The position numbers and the translations under genes are program-made. A DNA stretch of 64,000 nt from Shinisaurus crocodilurus (taxonomy: Eukaryota > Chordata > Lepidosauria > Squamata > Shinisauridae). The notes beneath the pieces are model-generated. The model saw nothing but the letters and a program-made list of their open reading frames with translations. It searched no databases and was not told the origin of the DNA. The stretch is from assembly GCA_021292165.1 (NCBI GenBank), contig JAHFWL010000448.1:1-64000 (forward strand), given 5' to 3'. Shown piece after piece: positions 1 to 10,258 of the stretch. The first letter of the stretch is position 1. The number at the start of each line of letters is the position of its first letter.

Positions 1-644
1 ACGATCTTCTGCTCCTTGCCCCCTTCAGGGGCCCCGCTCCTGCATCTGGGGCTCAGCAAGGTGCGCTTCCACCGAACCCCACACTCGGCCGGTTAGGCTG
101 ATGGCAACAAAGGCGACACTCGCCTGTGCACGGCAGTATTGTGCGACTCTGAAGCGCCCATGTTTACAGCAGGATCGAGATCTCGTGATAAGCATTCTGT
201 GCCAGGGAAGGTTTATGCCGGATGCTGCGTTATTATGCAAACGGAGACTTGCAGACCGACCCTGTGCCTGCTTCCTTGGAAGCGAGTCTCCCAGCTTTGC
301 AGAGGGCTGACTGCCAAGTGGGCGCGGAGTGGATTACAGCAGCCGACACCGTTTTCTAACTGAGCGACGCCCGATAGTTGCTCAGCGCTTTAAGAATATG
401 CAGATGGGTGGCTGGCTCACGATTCAGCGCAGCATCCATGTTTCAAACTGAGCGTTGCATCCGCACTTTTTCCTCCTGTGCCAAGAAAACTCAAGTCCCT
501 CTCGCAGAATATCGTGAGCAAATCGATGGCATCACTGCAAGTACGCCAGTGGTGAAAATGAGCAGCTGTGGACGGTTACAGGAGACTCCCATAAATTTAG
601 TGTGTGGGGGGGGGGGCATCGCCCACTGCGCCCACCCTACTGAC
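1..644 (-). other. BCAR1: BCAR1 intron 6, partial
   Basis: It starts with donor GTCAGT next to exon 6 and runs off the left edge. No exon homologous to the C-terminal domain (mammalian LKQFERLEQEVSRP onward) was found here. No repeat was recognised. Confidence 0.75.
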
Positions 645-734
645 CTGCTGCTGCTCCAGCTGCCCCTTGCCCTGCCGAATGATGTTGCATCTCTCGAGCA
701 GCTCCTTCTGGGTCTTCTCAAACTCCTCCTTTCC
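645..734 (-). CDS. BCAR1: BCAR1 exon 6: linker after the Src-binding motif
   Basis: This exon is 90 bp, or 30 codons, starting GKEEFEKTQKELLER and ending GKGQLEQQQ. It parallels mammalian GKEEFEKTQKELLEK...GKSQLELQQ. It is highly charged, probably helical, and leads to the C-terminal FAT-like domain coded by the missing last exon. The acceptor is AACTAG|GGAAAG (735-736), with CT-rich but short pyrimidine support. The donor is CAG|GTCAGT (639-644). It is the last coding exon visible. Confidence 0.93.
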
Positions 735-1009
735 CTAGTTGAGAAAGGATGAAAGCGGGTTAGTGGCGGTGCATCCAGAGAACCTCAGGGCGGGACCCAC
801 AGCTGAAGGGACCCTACACCCAGTTCAGATGGCTCTTCACCAGCAGCATCCAGTGACCCAACGGGAGAGGGAAACTCCCAGTTCAGCACAGGCTGTGCTA
901 TGACTGGAACCCAAACTGGACCTGGCTTGTGCTAGCTTCAGAGACAACTTCCAGAAGAAGAAAAGAAAATGAAGGTAGCCATGTCAGTATAATATAGCTT
1001 TACATTAGT

Positions 1010-1470
1010 GTAATACCTTTATTAGGCCACCCAAAAGATCACAAGAAACGTGGAGCTTTCAAGATCTCCAGAACTCTTCATCGGGCAAGCTGTTATAAAA
1101 AGCAGGTTTGGGGGTGGACGGGAATAGGGGAGGGGGAAAACGGACTCGGGTGCTGAAGTCGCAGTTTAGGTTCCCAAGATGAAGTGGGGGAGGAGGGGTC
1201 TGCAGACATGCTAAATAGGGTCTGCATGTTGTGTGCCAGTTACAGGTTGGACCTGCAGCTGTCCCTAGGATTGCTGGGAACCAGAAATGGAAAAATGTTC
1301 AATCCCTCCATTTAGGATTCCCCCCCTTCCTATCCCACCCCCCCTTACATGTTTTTTGCAGCATCTTGCCTGATGAAGAGATCTGGAGATCTCAAAAGCT
1401 TGCACACTTATTGGTGATCTTTTGGCTGGCCTAATAAAGGTACTCCACTATTACGGATTTTGGACCTCCC
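1010..1470. mobile_element. Penelope-like fragment with inverted hammerhead-bearing ends
   Basis: The left end (ATACCTTTATTAGGCCA) is the reverse complement of the right end (TGGCCTAATAAAGGTA). Each end carries a hammerhead-like block. The plus copy at 1367-1404 has CTGATGA, a GAGATC/GATCTC stem, AAAA (canonical GAAA) and GCTTGCA. The minus copy at 1052-1086 has CCGATGA and GAAA. The same sequence recurs at 31.1-31.6 and 49.7-50.1 kb. Assignment to Penelope-like elements rests on the ribozyme motif. Confidence 0.6.
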
Positions 1471-2761
1471 AGAAATGCTGCTGTACTGCTCTGGCAGCAG
1501 AACAGACAGAGTCTCTCGGAGAAGGTGGAAAACTGCCCGTTGCACTCATGGAGTAGAAGTCCAGAGTTGCATTTCCCCACGGAAACACCCTCGCAGAAGA
1601 AATGCCCAATCCTAAGCCAGTATTATACTGTGTGTCCCAAGACTGAAGCTGGTTCTCCGGGGACTCAAGCTGGAAGCCCTGAACCTGGGACTTTCTGCGC
1701 GCAAAGCGCATAGTCTGCCCCAGATAGATCTGCACAGAACTGAACTGTGTCAAAAAGGCAGGGCCCTTGACTACACGTCCAAGCAAGCAACTTGCTCCCC
1801 GATACTAAAGCTGGGAGTCACGGCTTTGTCTCCTGGCAACACACAGATAGATAGACCTGCACAACATGTGACCTACCAAGCCAACACAGCCCAGCAGTCA
1901 TATATTATGGCCGGCCAGGTATTGACAGATCTCCTTATTTTTGCAAAGTGAGGCAGGTGGCAAAAATCAGTAGGCTTCCTAAGTGGGCCATGAGACCCCA
2001 CTTGTGGGGTGCATTTGACTTGGAAGAGGCCTGGTGCATAGAAGATGACTGCATCCCGAGCCTTCACGTGCCCGCGTGCACGCACACGCACACGCCCCCA
2101 TGCTTCAAAAGGGACAAGCAATCACTCCAGCAAAAAGCTGTGCCATTGACCAGAGACCACACTGGACCCAGGTGTGTTCTAGCTCGGGGAATCTGACCAA
2201 ACATTACGCTGGGCAACGCCATCCTGCTATTCCTCCAGCCCTGGCAAACACACGCAACAGCGCCCAAAGGAGTGCCCTGAAAGTGCCAGACCCCCACAGG
2301 TGACCCCATCAGCCCCTGCCCACTTGCAGTCTCCATTTCTCACTTTTGCAGATCTCCCCAGATCTGACATGTAGCCTTGGAAGGGGTGGTGATGGTGGTA
2401 ACCGTGGGATCATTACAGTTATAAAACGTGGAAAAGAACGAATCAGTGGAGTTCTGGAGTCTGACTGGAAGACTTGGCGACTACTGATGTTTGGGGAGCT
2501 AGAAACCACATTACCAGGTGCAGACTCCTTCGAAACTATGCATATCTACCAGGAGTGGTGTGCAGGCGGTCCCTGGTATCTCGGATCTGCAAGAGATTCC
2601 CCTCCCCCTGCTCCTCCCAAAGCCCCCAGTAGCCTGCAGGCCAGGGTGGCAGAGCCCATGGAGGGAGCCGTGGGCTGGGTGGCCCCATCGGAACCAGCCT
2701 ACAGGCCAAAAGTTGCCCGTCATGGTCTACCCCATGCCAGACACGTCCTTGCGGTTATTAG

Positions 2762-2828
2762 ATTGTGAACCACATGCAAGGACTGTCTTGTATTTTTTAA
2801 TCTTTGTGCAGTACCTAGGAAACTTTAG

Positions 2829-2829
<1 letters not shown>
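2762..2829 (+). mobile_element. L2-like LINE 3' tail
   Basis: A GTGAACCAC...GTACCTAGGAAAC type tail runs straight into the AAT repeat, as seen at LINE 3' ends. Confidence 0.4.
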
Positions 2830-2896
<67 letters not shown>

Positions 2897-2916
2897 GCAG
2901 CAGCAGCAGCAGCAGC
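2830..2916. repeat. Compound microsatellite (AAT)n-(AGC)7
   Basis: About 22 AAT units pass directly into seven AGC units (2896-2916). Confidence 0.97.
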
Positions 2917-2919
2917 TGC

Positions 2920-3180
2920 ATTGAGGTCATCCTCTTCGGAGGCTCTCCTCCAGGTGCCTCCTTCAGTTGAGATGAGGTGGGTGGCGACCAGAGAGGGCCT
3001 TTTCAGTTGTGGGACCCAGTCGAAGGAACACCCCCTGCAAGTTTATCTGGGGCCAACATTACTATCTTTTCGGCACCGGGTGAAGGGTTTTTGTTGTTGT
3101 TTTTTTTAATTTTCACAGGCGTTTAAATGTAACTGCTATTTCAACACGCTGTTATATTTTGACTTGGTTTTTTGTAAAAA
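2920..3180 (+). mobile_element. L2-like LINE 3' end
   Basis: The pattern GACCAGAGAGGGCCTTTTCAG...GTGGGACCC followed by an AT-rich tail is the degraded end of an L2/CR1-clade reverse transcriptase ORF and its 3' UTR. Similar ends occur at 4.8, 27.5 and 41.1 kb. Confidence 0.5.
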
Positions 3181-3428
3181 TGGCATCTTATTTACCTACA
3201 TCGTTCTGAAAGCCCCTGCTGAAGGGGTGGCAGGTAAAACTTTCCTAAAAACATTAAAAAACAAACGCCCGTTCCCAGCAAGAGGCTGGGGGCCCTCTAG
3301 AGCGTCAAGTAGGACATCACGAGGAGAGACCTGCCCGTCGCCATCTCCCTTTGGAGCGTGTGTGTGTGTGGGGGGGGCTCGCCTTCCCTCCCGCAACGTA
3401 GCGCTCCTCCCCGCCCCCCGCACCCCAC

Positions 3429-4543
3429 CTGTAGGTGCACGTAGTCATAGTCTTCCATCCAGCCGCCCTCGCTGTTCTCGTACTGCCCCTCGGGCGAGTC
3501 CTGGGCCAGGAACTTGGGCGGAGAGGGCAAGGGCCGGGACTGGATGCTGCTTGCCTTATCAGCGGCAGTGCTGTGGGAGAGGCCGCTGTTCCCCCTTGGT
3601 CCGTTTGAAGAGCAGCGAGGCGTTGCCGTGCAGGAAGGAGGCCAGCTGCTTGGTGTCGTCGGGCACCCCCCGGGAAGTACATGACCAAGTGTTCCAGGTC
3701 GTCCGGGGCACCGGCTTGCCGGGCAGGAGGGCGCTGGGGGCCCAGCCGCAGCCGTCCAAGGCCTGGCTGTGCCGCAGCAGCGCTGGTACACTCCCTCCAT
3801 CTGCTGCACCTGCTTGCTGAGCTTGGCGTAGAGGGAGCGGTCGGAGGCCTGGGCGGCGTTGCTCACGACGACGCGGGGCAAACCCAGCAGCTCCCCCAGC
3901 GCCCCCTTGATGCTCTCGGCCGCCCCCTGGATGCGGGCGCCTGCACCTCCATCTGCTCGGGGCTGCGCCAGCTGCCGCTGATGAAGGACATGAGGTAGGA
4001 GACGGCCGCGCTGACGTTGCTCTGGAGCCGGGCCAGCGTCTCCATGGCAACGTCCTGGTCGAGGCGCAGTTCCTTGTCGGGGGCCTCCTTGACGGGCACC
4101 GTGTCCAGGGAGGAACTGGAGAGGTTGCTGCGGTCGCTGCCCGTGCTGGAGGCCGAGAGGCGCTTGCCGTCGCTCGCCTTGCCCTCCCGGTCCACCTGGG
4201 GGGGCACGTCGTAGATATAGTCGCCTCCCCCATCCTTGCTGCCAATGGGCAGCTCCCGCGGCACGTCGTAGACCTCCTGGCTCGCCAGCTTCCTCAGCCC
4301 AGGCGGGACGTCGTAGATATCCTGGGCCTCGGGGGCGCTTTTGCTGGTGGAGGGAGGGACGTCATAGACGTCTTCCGGCAGGTAAGGCTCCGCCACCGGC
4401 AACCAAGGCTGAGCTAAGATGAGCGGGTGCCGTGACGGATCGAAGGGCTTGGCCTTGCAGAAAACGGGGGGCACGTCATAGGTCTCCTCCCGCGTCGGAC
4501 CATCCGGGACGTCCTTGCTAACGGACGGGGGGATGTCGTAAAC
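3429..4543 (-). CDS. BCAR1: BCAR1 exon 5: substrate domain, Ser-rich helical region, Src-docking motifs (frame-broken as given)
   Basis: The acceptor is CCTGCAG|GTTTAC and the donor CTACAG|GTGGGG. The first 600 bp read cleanly: six YxxP motifs (YDIP and five YDVP), then GKRLSASSTGS of the Ser-rich region and the helical segment ending SGSWRSPEQMEVQ. From about 3940 downward, homology continues but changes frame five times, near 3934-3942, 3782, 3712-3750, 3673-3676 and 3589-3597, with no stop inside the matching pieces. Recognised pieces include SNAAQASDRSLYAKLSKQ, DDLEHLVMY, DDTKQLASFLHGNASLLFKR and RPLPSPPKF (Src SH3 ligand), ending WMEDYDYVHLQ (Src SH2 docking tyrosines). The exon length of 1115 bp is 2 modulo 3, as expected from three deletions and two insertions of one base. 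Consensus sequencing error is the favoured explanation; a decayed allele cannot be excluded. Confidence 0.93.
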
Positions 4544-4754
4544 CTGCAGGGAGAAATCAAAGCCAGCGTCAGCTCTGCCCCTCTCTGTTGCCCCCACCCT
4601 GTGCTCAGAGGTGGAAGCGGAAATGCTACGAAAATCTCTGCCCCACCGTTGGTGCTGGTTTTGACCCATAAAGCCTTACACGGCTCAGGGACCGTGATAC
4701 CTGATGGGAGTGCTCTCCCGGCAAGAGTGTCCCCATACACTATGATCATCATCT

Positions 4755-5080
4755 AAGGCCCTCTCAGTGGTGGGCCCCCCAATCCTGGAATAATATTCCT
4801 GACGAGGCCTGCCTGGTGCCAACATGGTTATCTGTTTGGTGCCAGGTCAAGACCTTCCTCTTCTCTCAGGCATTTGGAAGCGTACAATGAGGTTTTAATC
4901 AGGTCTTGAATTTTTCTTGTTGTTGATGACTTAAAATTGTTTTTAGATATGTGTGTCTCTGTGTGTTGTATATGTTTATATGTTTGTATGCATATGGTTT
5001 TTATAATGTACAGTATTTTAAAGGTTTTAATCTTTGGCTATTGGATGGTATAGAAATCTAAGAAATGAAATGAATGAATG
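4755..5080 (+). mobile_element. L2-like LINE 3' end
   Basis: GGCCCTCTCAGTGGTGG, then CCTCTTCTCTCAGGCATTTG and a long T-rich 3' UTR ending in AAATGAATGAATG. It resembles the other LINE ends in the window. It lies in intron 4. Confidence 0.55.
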
Positions 5081-5324
5081 GCGCTCTCTCAGAAAGCCAA
5101 CTTCTCAATGATCAAGAGACCTGGATGGAAGGCACAGAGACGGTCTGCGGAGGCTAACATACCTTGGGCAGGTGGCCAAGGCATTCCGAATTCTGCGCAA
5201 GGAGCCAAATTCTTAGACTGCGGTATATTATTGTGCAGGTTAAGAACATCTGCATATATGGCCTATTCTTGCCTAATTTATTCCGTTTTTTGCTACCCAG
5301 CAAAAAAGTCTTATATGTTATTTT

Positions 5325-5405
5325 TATTACAGACGGCTTTAAAAGGGGGATTAGACAGATTCATAAAAGATATGCCTATCAGTGGCTAGACTGTGTACAC
5401 TCCCC
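5325..5405 (+). mobile_element. CR1-like LINE 3' fragment
   Basis: The GGCTTTAAAAGGGGGATTAG block is shared with the LINE ends at 18.6, 29.8, 39.0 and 53.1 kb. Confidence 0.5.
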
Positions 5406-5496
5406 GGGATCCCTTGTGGATTAAGGACGGTTTATACATTTTAGGAATAACTAACTAAATAAACTTCCATAGTCAGTGGTGGTATACCTCTAAATC

Positions 5497-5608
5497 GGCA
5501 TTCCCCAGCCTTGTGCCCTCCCAGATGTGTCGAACTACAGCTCCGGGGATAATGGGAGGTGTAGTTCAACACATCTAGGAGGCCACCAAGTTGGAAAAGG
5601 CTGCTCTA
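5497..5608. mobile_element. Palindromic hAT-like MITE (CCAGATGTGTT group)
   Basis: An imperfect inverted repeat around CCAGATGTGTCGAACTACAG and its complement GTTCAACACATCTAGGAGG. Confidence 0.6.
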
Positions 5609-5900
5609 AACAGCAGAGATGCCAGGAGGACATGCCGGAGGAGGGCTTTTTGCTCCCTTCGCATCCTGCTTGTGAAGTTCCTGGATGCATCTGGCCGGCC
5701 ACTGTTGGAAATACTTGGAATCACAACTCGGTGAGCATTTGGGCCCTGCTTGTGTTCCAGACAGGAAGGACATGGAGCGCAGCAGCGTTCCACCGCATGG
5801 GCTGCTTGGCTGGGCCTTGCCTGTCTCTGCAGCAATAAGAACTAGAAACTTGCTTTCAAAGCCAAAGTTTCTCTAAAACCCGAGTCTGGCACCTGATAGC

Positions 5901-6123
5901 AAATTCTGCAATCACGGAATACACACGACCTTGTCCAGCGAATTCTGCAATCACGATGAGGCAGAATACATGCGGTCTCGCCCACGAATTCTGCAATCAC
6001 GATGAGGCAGAATACACACAGTCTTGTCCACGAATTCGGCAATCACGATGAGGCAGAATACCTGCGGTCTCGCCCACAAATTCTGCAGTCGCAATGGTGC
6101 AGAATACACACAGTCTCGCCCAG
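5901..6123. repeat. 46-bp minisatellite with alternating unit types
   Basis: Units start at 5901 (short, 39 bp), 5940, 5986, 6032 and 6078, so the period is exactly 46 bp after the first. The unit contains ATTCTGC...GCAGAAT, able to form a small hairpin. The second half alternates between ACACACAGTCTTGTCC and a CATGCGGTCTCGCCC type, suggesting a 92-bp higher-order repeat. It lies in intron 4 close to the exon 4 donor. Confidence 0.93.
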
Positions 6124-6268
6124 GTTTCGCGAAGAGCCAGCAGAGCGAGTCTCCCCAGCGGCAGCCCGTCGCCAGGGCCAGCCTCACCGCAGAACTTCCC
6201 AGCCTCCCATCACATCTCAGCCAGACCCCCGGTCTCCACCCCTTGGAAACCCCGCGTTCCCCACTCAC

Positions 6269-6376
6269 CACCTGCAGGCCTTTCTCCACGCTGGGCGGCA
6301 CATCGTAGATCTCTTGGTCATGACTCAGATCCCTGCTCTTGGGGCCCTTCGCTGCCAGGGCAGGGGTGTCGTATAC
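6269..6376 (-). CDS. BCAR1: BCAR1 exon 4: substrate domain
   Basis: This exon is 108 bp, or 36 codons, starting VYDTPALAAKGPKSRD and ending EIYDVPPSVEKGLQV. It has two YxxP motifs, YDTP and YDVP, matching mammalian VYDTPPMAVKG and VYDVPPSVEKG. The acceptor is TTGCCAG|GTATAC. The donor is taken as GTG|GTGAGT at 6263-6268; an alternative GT three bases earlier would drop one Val without changing frame. A 46-bp-period minisatellite starts about 146 bp past the donor. Confidence 0.93.
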
Positions 6377-6611
6377 CTGGCAAAAGGAAGAGAAGGAGGC
6401 GTCGGTGCTTGTGCCCGCCCATGGCAATTGCACCCCGACTTGCTTCCACGATGGAGCTCAAGGTGGCCTACATGGGGTTCCCAGGCAGCCCCCCGTCCAT
6501 CCAGGCACTGACCAGACCACGGGGGCTGCATCACACGGCTGTGGGCCACAACCCCTGGACTATTAGCTGTGCCCTGCAAACAAAGCCTACTTCAGGTGTC
6601 ACAGCCTCATG

Positions 6612-6745
6612 CAGGGGTACTGGAGCTCAGGCCTGTGGGCCAAATCCGGCCCTCCTGCGGGCCAAATCGGGTTCCCCAGAGGGCTGCGTCCCCTTTACCC
6701 AAACCGCCGATCTCTGGGTGGGTTCCTGGCTTTTGTGATTTCACT
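6612..6745 (+). mobile_element. hAT-like non-autonomous fragment (GCCTGTGGGCCAAA group)
   Basis: It shares CAGGCCTGTGGGCCAAATCC and the GGTTTCCTGGCTTTTGTG type block with 19.9-20.25 kb and others. Confidence 0.55.
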
Positions 6746-6802
6746 CCCCCCCCTTTCTAAAAGGTAGAAAGGTATTGCCATCATTGCCAAAGGCAAAAGG
6801 TA

Positions 6803-7057
6803 CAGTCATACCTTGGATTGCAAGTAACTTGGTTTGAGAGCGTTTTGCAAGACAAGCAAATTTTTAAATATTTATTTATTTATTTATTTATTACTTGATA
6901 TACAAGCGACGTCTTGCAATATAAGTACTGTAGTACGGCTGAAATTAAAAATCTCTGTACAAATTTTTTTTGGGGGGATTTCGTTTTGATATAAGAGTGT
7001 TTTGGATTACAAGCACGTTTCCGGAACAAATCATGCTCTCAATCCAAGGCATGACTG
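6803..7057. mobile_element. Tigger/pogo-like MITE with TA duplication
   Basis: CAGTCATACCTTGGATTGCA at one end and its near complement CCAAGGCATGACTG at the other, flanked by TA on both sides (6801-6802, 7058-7059). The same element is at 44997-45245 and inside the nest at 32.3-32.7 kb. Confidence 0.8.
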
Positions 7058-7589
7058 TATTAGTTACTGGCAATAAGAGCGTCAAGCTAAAAGATGCTGG
7101 CATCGTGGGTAGTGCTGGTCCCACCCGCCGGCGGAATGTGTCCCTTGAGAGGGCTCTGAAACAGAATCCGGCGCTTGGCCGAAAGAGGCTCAACACCCCT
7201 GTTTTAATAGGGCGATCGCAGGCCACCTTGAGGGTTCCTTTGATGCCAACAGGCAGGGAAGGAAAGGAAGGAAGGAAGGAAGACATCTAACACAAAGTTA
7301 CATGCACACATTACAATATGCCTGTTCGATTGACTCGGGCTTGTATTACACATGCAGCAGAATGAGGCGGGACCAGTTCTGAAATGGCAAAATGGACCAG
7401 ACCACTTCACACGGCAGGTAGGGGAAGCCCAGTCTGGAATGCTCTCCAATGATAGATGCCTCCATGCAAGTAGAAATCTAGTACAGCAGGGATCAGGATG
7501 GGCCAGAGCTGCTTTCCCTAACTGGGTGCCCTCCAGATGTGATAGAGATAGCTGGGCCAAAGCTTCTCTCCCCAATATGCCAGGTTTTT

Positions 7590-7833
7590 TAAATTTATTT
7601 TATTTTTTTATTATATTTATACCCCGCCTTTTTTCCTGCAAGGAACCCAAGGTGGCTTACATAATTCTCCTCCTCCTCTCCATGTTGTCCTCACAACAAC
7701 CCTGTGAGGTAGGTTAGGCTGAGAGTCAGTGACTGGCCCAAAGTCACCCAGTGAGTTTCATGGCCGAGCGGGGACTAGAACCCAGATCTCCCGAGTCCCA
7801 GTCCAACACTCTAACCACTACGCCACACTGGCT
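7590..7833 (-). mobile_element. MIR-like tRNA-derived SINE
   Basis: On the minus strand: a tRNA head with box A GGCGTAGTGGTTAGAGTG and box B GGTTCTAGTCC, a middle CACTGGGTGACTTTGGGCCA and CACAGGGTTGTTGTGAGGA like mammalian MIR, then GCCACCTTGGGTTCCTTGCA and an A/T-rich tail. Confidence 0.85.
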
Positions 7834-8068
7834 TTGTTTGTTTTTACTTGCAGAGTTGTGTCCTTACGTGGGAGAGCATTCCCCCCACCTGAAGCCTGAA
7901 GTGGTACAGGCCACTGTAGCCCCCCAGCATCCTCCCACTTCATCGGCCAGGCCTGTGTCAGCGACCGCGACAGCACTCTTTGGCTGGCGCATGCAAAGCG
8001 AGGGCCTCACCCCCGCGTGCGCTCTCTGCTGTCCCTTCCTCTCCCGCCAGAGGCCAGGCAGCACTTAC

Positions 8069-8215
8069 CTCCTGGCTGCACTGGTTCAGCAGTAGTCCCC
8101 GTGTCGGGGGCACGTCGTAGATCTCCTGGAGGTGGCGGGGAACGTCATACTCATCCTGCTCCCCTTTGGGGGAGTCGTAGACATACACCTGCCCGACACG
8201 TGTGGGAACCACCAC
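8069..8215 (-). CDS. BCAR1: BCAR1 exon 3: substrate domain
   Basis: This exon is 147 bp, or 49 codons, starting VVVPTRVGQVYVYDSPKGEQ, which parallels mammalian VVVPTRVGQGYVYEA. It has two YxxP motifs (YDVPRHL and YDVPPTRG), each a potential CRK SH2 site of the YDxP class. The acceptor is TTTCCAG|GTGGTG at 8216-8217 and the donor CAGGAG|GTAAGT at 8063-8068. Phase is 0 at both ends. Reading upstream past the acceptor is intron. Confidence 0.95.
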
Positions 8216-8325
8216 CTGGAAAGAAGGAAAGAGGGTGCAGGTGAGACCCAAGTTTGCCGGGCAAGGCAGGTGCAAAACTGGCTGCGGAGAACGGTGGCTC
8301 TGACCCTGCTCTTGCCCAAGGCCTA

Positions 8326-8580
8326 ACTTTATTTATTTATTTATTTATTTATTTATTATATTTATACCCCACCATTTTTCCTGCAAGGAACCCAAGGCGG
8401 CTTACATAATCTTCCTCTTCCTCTCCATTTTATCCTCACAACAATCCTGTGAGGTAGGTTAGGCTGAGAGACCGTGACTGGCCCAAAGTCACCCAGTGAG
8501 CACCATGGCCAAGTGGGGACTAGAACGTGGATCTCCCGAGTCCCAGTCCAACACTCTAGCCACTACCCCACACTGGCTCT
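8326..8580 (-). mobile_element. MIR-like tRNA-derived SINE
   Basis: Same family as 7590-7833, with an (ATTT)n tail. It lies just upstream of BCAR1 exon 3. Confidence 0.85.
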
Positions 8581-8689
8581 AGAGAAGCAGCCCCGAAACC
8601 TCCTCCTCTTCCCAGGACCTTCCTGCTCCCAAGGCTTCTGCTGTGAGCAAGGACCGGGTTCAGCACAGCCAGGCACCTGCTGAGGCCCG

Positions 8690-8885
8690 CGGCCCTGTAG
8701 GGGGTCCACTGCCGAGAGCTGCCCGGCCTCGCCGGCGCTGCCGCTCCTGCTCCATCGTCACTGCTGCCGCCCAGTTGCTCTCCCTCTGGCCCAAAGTGTG
8801 GGAAGAAGGCACACGGCAGCGGTGAGGAAGAGGAGCAGGAACTGATGCTCTTGGCAATGGTCATGAGGAGTCCTGCCCTGCAACA
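8690..8885. repeat. Dispersed GC-rich repeat, partial copy
   Basis: It resembles the 22.94-23.25 and 32.83-33.18 kb copies: GTCCACTGC..., a GAGGAAGAGGAGCAGGA block and a GGTCATGAGGAG end. Confidence 0.4.
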
Positions 8886-8977
8886 GGGTTGCCTGAGTCG
8901 CCTCCCGCCCCCCCAATATCGGGTGCCAGCACTGCCTCCCATAAAATGGTGCCTCCCATTGGTTGCCATGGGCTTAC

Positions 8978-9170
8978 CGCAGAGGAGCAAAACCTCAGGC
9001 CGGGGCCCAGATCCGGCCCTCCTGAGGTACCAGACGGCCAAGCCTCCTTCGCTGGCCACACCCCTTTCCCCCGACCACCAATCGTTTGGTGGTTTCCCAG
9101 CTTTTGCGCAGGTTCAGAAGTCTCCCATTGGCAATAGTGCAGCAGCTCCTGCCATGGTGGTTCACAATAG
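8978..9170 (+). mobile_element. hAT-like fragment (GCCTGTGGGCCAAA group)
   Basis: CCTCAGGCCGGGGCCCAGAT, GGTGGTTTCCCAGCTTTTGC and CAGAAGTCTCCCATTGGCAA, matching 19.93-20.25 kb. Confidence 0.5.
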
Positions 9171-10105
9171 TTCAGAGAACATCTAAAAAGATCGCCTGGA
9201 TGGGTCGCTCTGATGACACGGTTGGCAACCAGGCAGACGACGCCCAGCCCCCTCTGGAGGCCCGCCATGCCACCCCAGCACCCCATTTCAGACACCGTGC
9301 GCCGCACATGGCAAGAACCACGGTGGAGAGCACTGGTGAGGGCATCGTGGAATGCTGGAGAAACTGACATCCCCTTCAGTCAGCGGCACATCGCATACAA
9401 AAGGAAACTGATTCCTGCGCACATGGTGACCGTCCAGGAAGCCCCGCTTTGTTTTTGTACAATGCTACAGGCAGCATTGAATGCAGGAGGTTAACAGGAA
9501 ATAAAAATAAGCTACGCAGTGCACGCTTGATTTAAGCTGATGCTTAAATCTTCCCCGTCGTAATCCCTCCCTTGCTCCAAGGAGTTCAGGTTGGCTTACG
9601 TGGGTGGTTCTCATACTGTCCTCTAAACAACCCCATGAAGCACGAGCGGGCAACCTCCGATCGGCGGGCCTAATCTGGCCCGTGGAGGCTTGGGCTCCAG
9701 CGTGGGCCCTGCCCACTCCCCTCGGTAAGCCCCCCCCTCCCCAAACCCTGCCCTGGAGTCTACTGGGCGCTTTGGGAGGAGGCAGGGAGTGGAATCGCCT
9801 TGATATTCCCGGAGTCCCCTCCCGAAGAGGAATCCCTTTGTTATCTCTGATCATAGACTGGAGATAACAAGTGGCCTGGGGGAGTGGTAGTGGGCATCGC
9901 TCTTCCTTCCTTCCCCATGCGGAGAAGGCAGAAAGCGAGTGGTGTTGGGCTGAGCATCTTTGCCTGCCCTGCAACCTCCCCCCCCAATGGGGGGGAGTCA
10001 TCCAGCCCCACATCTGATTCTGGTTGCCATGAAGCCTGGCCCACAGCCACCCTCTGAGTTTATGGCCAAGAAAGCAGGGGAGGCTGGTGACGCCTATGCC
10101 AGCGG

Positions 10106-10258
10106 GGCTCCTTATCCACTGCATCTTTTATTTTGAGCTTTATAGGAGCTATTCATCATGGTGCTCCGTGGCAGCGAACCTGTTTTGGGGATGGAGCTCA
10201 GCACTGTGGATAGCTCCTATGAAGCCCAAACAAAAGGCTGCAATGGATAAGGAGCCCC
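10106..10258. repeat. Palindromic MITE-like element
   Basis: GGGGCTCCTTATCCACTGCA at the left is mirrored by TGCAATGGATAAGGAGCCCC at the right. Inner ATAGGAGCTAT and ATAGCTCCTAT also pair. Confidence 0.75.

Larger units (their letters stand above)
735..3428 (-). other. BCAR1: BCAR1 intron 5 (2.7 kb)
   Basis: It lies between donor CAG|GTGGGG at 3428 and acceptor CTAG at 735. It holds a Penelope-like fragment, two L2-like LINE ends and a compound AAT/AGC repeat. Nothing is recognised in about 1475-2760. Confidence 0.85.

Noticed and set aside
2518..2970. Poly-Asn/poly-Ser or poly-Leu protein
   Set aside because: It is a translation of the (AAT)n-(AGC)n microsatellite.
3429..4543. BCAR1 as a pseudogene
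   Set aside because: All splice sites and the other exons are intact. The frame changes are clustered single-base events without stops, which fits sequencing error better.
7751..8095. Open frames overlapping MIR-like SINEs (MTGPKSPSE-type peptides)
   Set aside because: The same peptide recurs at each SINE copy, so these are repeat translations.
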